Below, one piece after another: positions 60,612 to 64,000 of a DNA stretch of 64,000 nucleotides. The translations under genes were made by a program, and so were the position numbers. Source of the stretch: an uncultured Latescibacterota bacterium. Its GTDB lineage: Bacteria; Latescibacterota; UBA2968; UBA8231. Numbering within the stretch: position 1 is the first letter of the stretch; every line of letters starts with the position of its first letter. A model generated the notes under the pieces. It did no database searches. It was not told the origin of the DNA and saw only the letters and a program-made list of their open reading frames with translations. The DNA is taken from contig OY282352.1 of assembly GCA_958295495.1 (NCBI GenBank), positions 3,846,548 to 3,910,547 of the forward strand, given 5' to 3'.

Positions 60612-63230
60612 GTGAGAATTCCGCCTACCTGCCGCCTGTTACTGGCTTGTTGTCTGGCGATTTCGGCCTGCGTCTATTTCAATACGTTTTACAACGCCAA
60701 AAAATCCTTCCGCGAGGCCGAAAAAGAACGGCGCAAGCACGAGGAGACCTACGCCGACTGGGCCTTTGACAGGGCTGGCCCCGAATTGCAGCGGCAGCGC
60801 TCGCCACACGCCGACCAACTCTACGACAAAGCGGTGCGCAAGGCGTCCAAGGTGCTCGACGAATACAAAGAAAGCGACTTGGTCGATGACGCCATGTTCC
60901 TAATCGGCCAAGCGTATTACTGGCGCGGCGAATACCTCAATGCCCAAGAGTCGTTCCGCGACTTGGAAACCTTTTTCCCATCCAGCCCGTACTTCGCTCA
61001 AGCCCGCTACTGGCGCGCTCGCTGCCTAGAGGAGCAGCGCAGTGCCGACCAAGCGCAGTCGCTCTACCGAGTGCTTGTTGACGAGGCCGAGGAAAAGATC
61101 GCCGTCCAAGCGGGTCTGCACTTGGCCGAAATGGCGCACGACCGCGAGGACTACATCGCGGCCATTCGGGAATATCGGGCGACGCTAACGGCCTTTCCCA
61201 AGAGCGCGGTGCGCGCCCAGTTGTGGCTGCGCTTGGGCGAGGCCCTGATGGCCTTAGAGGATCCGGCCCGTTTAGACGAGGCCCTAGCGGCCTTCGACGA
61301 GGTGCTGCAGGCCGATCCAAGCGCGGATCAAAAGTACCGCGCCCAGCTCAACAGCGGCCGTGCGCTCTACGCCATGGGCGCGGAAGAAGAGGCCCTGGCC
61401 ACCTACGTCAGCCTGCTCGACGAGGGCCGCTTTCGCCGCTTTGAGGGCCGCACCCGGCTCCTAATCGGCGAGTGGTATCAGGGCCGCCGCTTGCTCGACG
61501 AGGCCTTGGCCGAGTACGCGCAGGTGCGCAACGACTTTCCCCAGACGCCCTCGGCGGCCATGGCCCTGTATCGCATCGGCTTGCTGTATCTGCAGGAATA
61601 CGGGGATACCGAACTGGCGCGCGATTACCTTGAAGAAAGCAGCCGCGAGAGCCCGGGGGCGCAGGGCGTGCTCTTGGCGCAGGAGATGTTGGGACATCTG
61701 CGCCGACTGCAGCAGGTCCAGCGCCAGATCCACCGCGCTGATTCGCTCTACGCCGACTCGCTGGGCGTAGAGCAGGGGCCGCTGTTGTGGCAGGCAGAGG
61801 AGGCCCCGGCCGACACGGTGGTAGTGGCGCGGAGTTTGGAGGTGCTGGACGACTTGTTCAGCGCGTGTGAGCTCTACCGCGACGACATCGGTCAGGCCGA
61901 TTCGGCCCGCGCGTACTACGAGGAGGTGATCCGCCGCTTCCCAGACAGCGACCAATTGCCCCGCGCCGTGTACAGCCTCGCTTGGATCGAGCTGCAAATG
62001 CGCGGCGACGAAGAGGGCACTAGGCCCTATTTGCTGCGGCTGATCGAGGAGTTTCCCACCACGGCCCATGCCAACGAGGCCCGCCGCCTGCTGGGGCAAA
62101 AGTCCGCGGCCACCGCCGAAGAGCTGGCGGCGCGCGAGTTTGCGCGGATCGAAACATTGCGCCTAGCGCAGCCTGCAAACACCGAGGCGTACATTCCCCT
62201 GTTGGACAGTTTGAGCCATGCCTTCGCCGGTACGCATACGGGGGGGCAGGCGGCGTTTTTGGCGGCCAATACGTACGAGAATGTCGTCGAGGATACGCTC
62301 GCGGCCGAGCAGCGCTATCAATTGTTGCGCGAAGAATTCGCCGAGACGCGGTTTGGCAAGCTGGCCCAGCAGCGGTGGGAAATGCGCGAGGAAAAGCTCA
62401 TCGACAAGCTGGAGCGCAGCCTGAAGGCGGTCGGCGGCCAGCTCGGCCCGGGGGAGCGAATCGAACTGCTCGCCCTGGAGCCAGACACGCTCGACTCCGT
62501 GGCCTTGGCGCGCAAATACATCGGCTTTGCCGAGCGCGCCCAGCGGCGCGGAGATGCCGCGCTAGCCCGCGATTTTTACGAGCAAAGCATTGATCAGCAA
62601 GTCGCAAACCCGCGCGCCCTGTACCAACTCGGCAACATCAACTGGGAGGAAGGCTATTACGACGACGCCACCGAGTTCTACCGTCAGGCCCTGTCCTTTG
62701 ACAAGAGGAACCTCAACCTCTACTACCGGCTTTGGCGCGCCTTTGCCGAGCAGGGCGTAGAGGACTCGGCCAACCACTACCTGCGAGAGGTGGCACGGCG
62801 CGATCGCAACAGCCCGCAAATCCGCTTCCTGCTGGAGAAACACCCGGATTTTAATGCGGGTCAGGACCGAGAGGACTTGGATATAGAAGCGATGATTGCG
62901 CTCGACTTGGCGATTCCCCCCGACGAGCTGGGTTGGAAGGAGGGAGACCTGTCGCTGAGCGATTGGCCGCTGGTCCGGCAGATGGTGCGGCCCGTCTATC
63001 CGGCGGCGGCCGGGGATTCGGCCGCGGTGTTGCTCGACGTGCTAATTGACCGCGAGGGGCGGCCCGAGCAAGTGGAGGTCTTTCGCGGGGAGCCCCCTTT
63101 TGTCGAGAGCGCGGTAGCAGCCGCTTATGGCTATAGCTTCTATCCCGCAGTGCGTCGCAACGGCGCGGAAATCAAGTCTTGGGTCGAGTTGACCGTGCCG
63201 TTTGCCTTGGAAGAAGGGAAAGAGCCGTGA
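60612..63230 (+). CDS. TPR lipoprotein with TonB-like C-terminal domain
   Basis: 872 residues from GTG with SD TAGGAGA. Lipobox ISAC after CRLLLACCLA. At least ten TPR/BamD-like repeats (AMFLIGQAYYWRGEYLNAQE, RYWRARCLEEQRSADQAQSL, RALYQLGNINWEEGYYDDAT). The last about 90 residues (VRPVYPAAAGDSAAVLLDVL, DREGRPEQVEVFRGEPPF, YSFYPAVRRNGAEIKSWVEL) match the TonB C-terminal domain. It is probably a periplasmic, outer-membrane-attached scaffold. Its placement between carB and pyrK is odd for an envelope protein; its stop overlaps the pyrK start by 4 nt, so translation is coupled. Confidence 0.83.
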   Translation: MRIPPTCRLLLACCLAISACVYFNTFYNAKKSFREAEKERRKHEETYADWAFDRAGPELQRQRSPHADQLYDKAVRKASKVLDEYKESDLVDDAMFLIGQAYYWRGEYLNAQESFRDLETFFPSSPYFAQARYWRARCLEEQRSADQAQSLYRVLVDEAEEKIAVQAGLHLAEMAHDREDYIAAIREYRATLTAFPKSAVRAQLWLRLGEALMALEDPARLDEALAAFDEVLQADPSADQKYRAQLNSGRALYAMGAEEEALATYVSLLDEGRFRRFEGRTRLLIGEWYQGRRLLDEALAEYAQVRNDFPQTPSAAMALYRIGLLYLQEYGDTELARDYLEESSRESPGAQGVLLAQEMLGHLRRLQQVQRQIHRADSLYADSLGVEQGPLLWQAEEAPADTVVVARSLEVLDDLFSACELYRDDIGQADSARAYYEEVIRRFPDSDQLPRAVYSLAWIELQMRGDEEGTRPYLLRLIEEFPTTAHANEARRLLGQKSAATAEELAAREFARIETLRLAQPANTEAYIPLLDSLSHAFAGTHTGGQAAFLAANTYENVVEDTLAAEQRYQLLREEFAETRFGKLAQQRWEMREEKLIDKLERSLKAVGGQLGPGERIELLALEPDTLDSVALARKYIGFAERAQRRGDAALARDFYEQSIDQQVANPRALYQLGNINWEEGYYDDATEFYRQALSFDKRNLNLYYRLWRAFAEQGVEDSANHYLREVARRDRNSPQIRFLLEKHPDFNAGQDREDLDIEAMIALDLAIPPDELGWKEGDLSLSDWPLVRQMVRPVYPAAAGDSAAVLLDVLIDREGRPEQVEVFRGEPPFVESAVAAAYGYSFYPAVRRNGAEIKSWVELTVPFALEEGKEP

Positions 63231-64000
63231 TTGACGAGCAAGCGCGCCTGTTGAGCAACCGCGAAGTCGCTGCGGACTTCTATTTGGCGCGTCTGAGCGC
63301 ACCCCACATTGCAGCGCGGATTGAGCCGGGTCAGTTTGTCAACATCCAAGTCGGCGCGGGGATCGCTCCCTTGTTGCGCCTCCCCCTGAGCGCGAGCGGC
63401 GTCGAGCGCGAGGCCGGTATTATCGAGGTGTTGTTCGAGGAGGTAGGGCCTAAGACCCGAGCACTGCGCCAACTCGGGCCGGGCGCAGTGCTGCCGAGCC
63501 TCGGCCCGCTGGGCAAGGGATTCGCGCCGCCGCCTGCGGGCGCACGCGTTGCATTGGTCGGGGGCGGCATCGGCGTACCGCCGCTGCTGTACTGGGGGTT
63601 GGAACTGAGGCAGCGGGCGCACCAGACCGCGCTGCTGGTCGGGGCGCGGACTGCGGGCAAGCACCTGCCCAGTGAGTTGCTTGCGCCGGCTGCGGACGTA
63701 GTGTGCCTCGCCACCGACGACGGCAGTCTCGGGCACGCGGGCTTGGTCACCGAGCTGTTGCGGCACGAGTTGGCTGCAAAAGGGCCGGGCGCGGTCTATT
63801 GCTGTGGCCCGCACGGGATGATGCAGGCCGTGGCCGCCATCTGTATAGAGGCCCAAGTTCCGTGTCAAGTTTCCCTCGAAGAGTACATGGCGTGCGGCAT
63901 CGGCACCTGCGTGGGCTGCGCCGTTGAGCTGGCGACGGGAAAAGGCGACACAGACTACGGCCGCTATGGCCGCATCTGCGTGGATGGGCCGGCGTTCGAC
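63227..64000 (+). CDS. pyrK: Dihydroorotate dehydrogenase electron-transfer subunit (3' end off window)
   Basis: 258 residues visible from GTG (GTGA overlap); the end is cut. The FAD domain has LLRLPLSASGVE in place of the common RPxSI, the NAD-binding part reads VALVGGGIGVPPLLY and AVYCCGPHGMMQAV, and the [2Fe-2S] cysteines are in EEYMACGIGTCVGCAVE plus a further Cys in GRICVDGP. PyrK passes electrons from dihydroorotate oxidation by PyrD (class 1B) to NAD+; pyrD is expected just beyond the window. Confidence 0.93.
   Translation, partial: MIDEQARLLSNREVAADFYLARLSAPHIAARIEPGQFVNIQVGAGIAPLLRLPLSASGVEREAGIIEVLFEEVGPKTRALRQLGPGAVLPSLGPLGKGFAPPPAGARVALVGGGIGVPPLLYWGLELRQRAHQTALLVGARTAGKHLPSELLAPAADVVCLATDDGSLGHAGLVTELLRHELAAKGPGAVYCCGPHGMMQAVAAICIEAQVPCQVSLEEYMACGIGTCVGCAVELATGKGDTDYGRYGRICVDGPAFD

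Overview
The window (64 kb, GC-rich, no rRNA or tRNA seen) looks like a chromosome piece from a Gram-negative, largely uncultivated lineage. Large secreted proteins with FlgD-like or 'NPFNPST' domains, dockerin repeats, PPC, YWTD and FnIII modules sit beside phytanoyl-CoA dioxygenase, M20 peptidase, divergent enolase-superfamily and HMGL-like genes. That mix resembles Latescibacterota, Poribacteria and related FCB-side bacteria. This taxonomic guess is an inference with low confidence.

Layout. 1-4.55 kb (minus strand): a candidate defence operon of AAA ATPase, DUF4276 protein and a type ISP-like DNA adenine methylase that runs off the left edge, with a decayed second copy of the methylase 5' end upstream. 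4.6-15 kb (plus): a metabolic block of M20 peptidase, class V aminotransferase, enolase-superfamily protein and HMGL-like aldolase. It is interrupted by three modules: BrnT/BrnA toxin-antitoxin, a Rieske/cytochrome b/octahaem cytochrome c operon, and an MscS channel. A degraded copy of the aminotransferase 3' end follows each module. 15.1-16.05 kb: a truncated ParA gene and its partner.

16.1-30.7 kb (minus): a decaying tandem array. The unit appears to be a short secreted/membrane paralogue (five copies) followed about 25 nt later by a Vps62-like protein and FnIII/cadherin-like material. Only one unit is nearly intact; the others are deletion fusions, frameshifts or fragments. A 1,166-bp IS4-like element with 9-bp target duplications splits a lipoprotein gene whose reading frame can be rebuilt across the insertion.

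30.9-43.8 kb (plus): a long surface-protein gene group with three paralogous secreted proteins ending in a FlgD-like domain and a V-x-Y C terminus, a large predicted outer-membrane barrel, a CBM9-like protein, a SurA-like lipoprotein and a shikimate-kinase homologue without a P-loop lysine. 43.8-49.9 kb: two paralogous secreted proteins (minus) with the same N- and C-terminal parts but different middles. They flank a small toxin-antitoxin island of frameshifted DUF4258/DUF2283 and MNT/HEPN.

50.2-64 kb (plus): PhyH-HEAT fusion, second M20 peptidase, membrane protein, Nnr repair enzyme, a small tail-anchored protein, a caspase/CHAT-like-DUF433 fusion overlapping a DUF5615 PIN-like gene, then carB, a TPR/TonB-C lipoprotein and pyrK (cut by the right edge). 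The most novel-looking systems are the protease-like/antitoxin fusion with its PIN-like partner, the Rieske-cytochrome b-octahaem operon, the tandem array, and the two genes with constant ends and variable middles.
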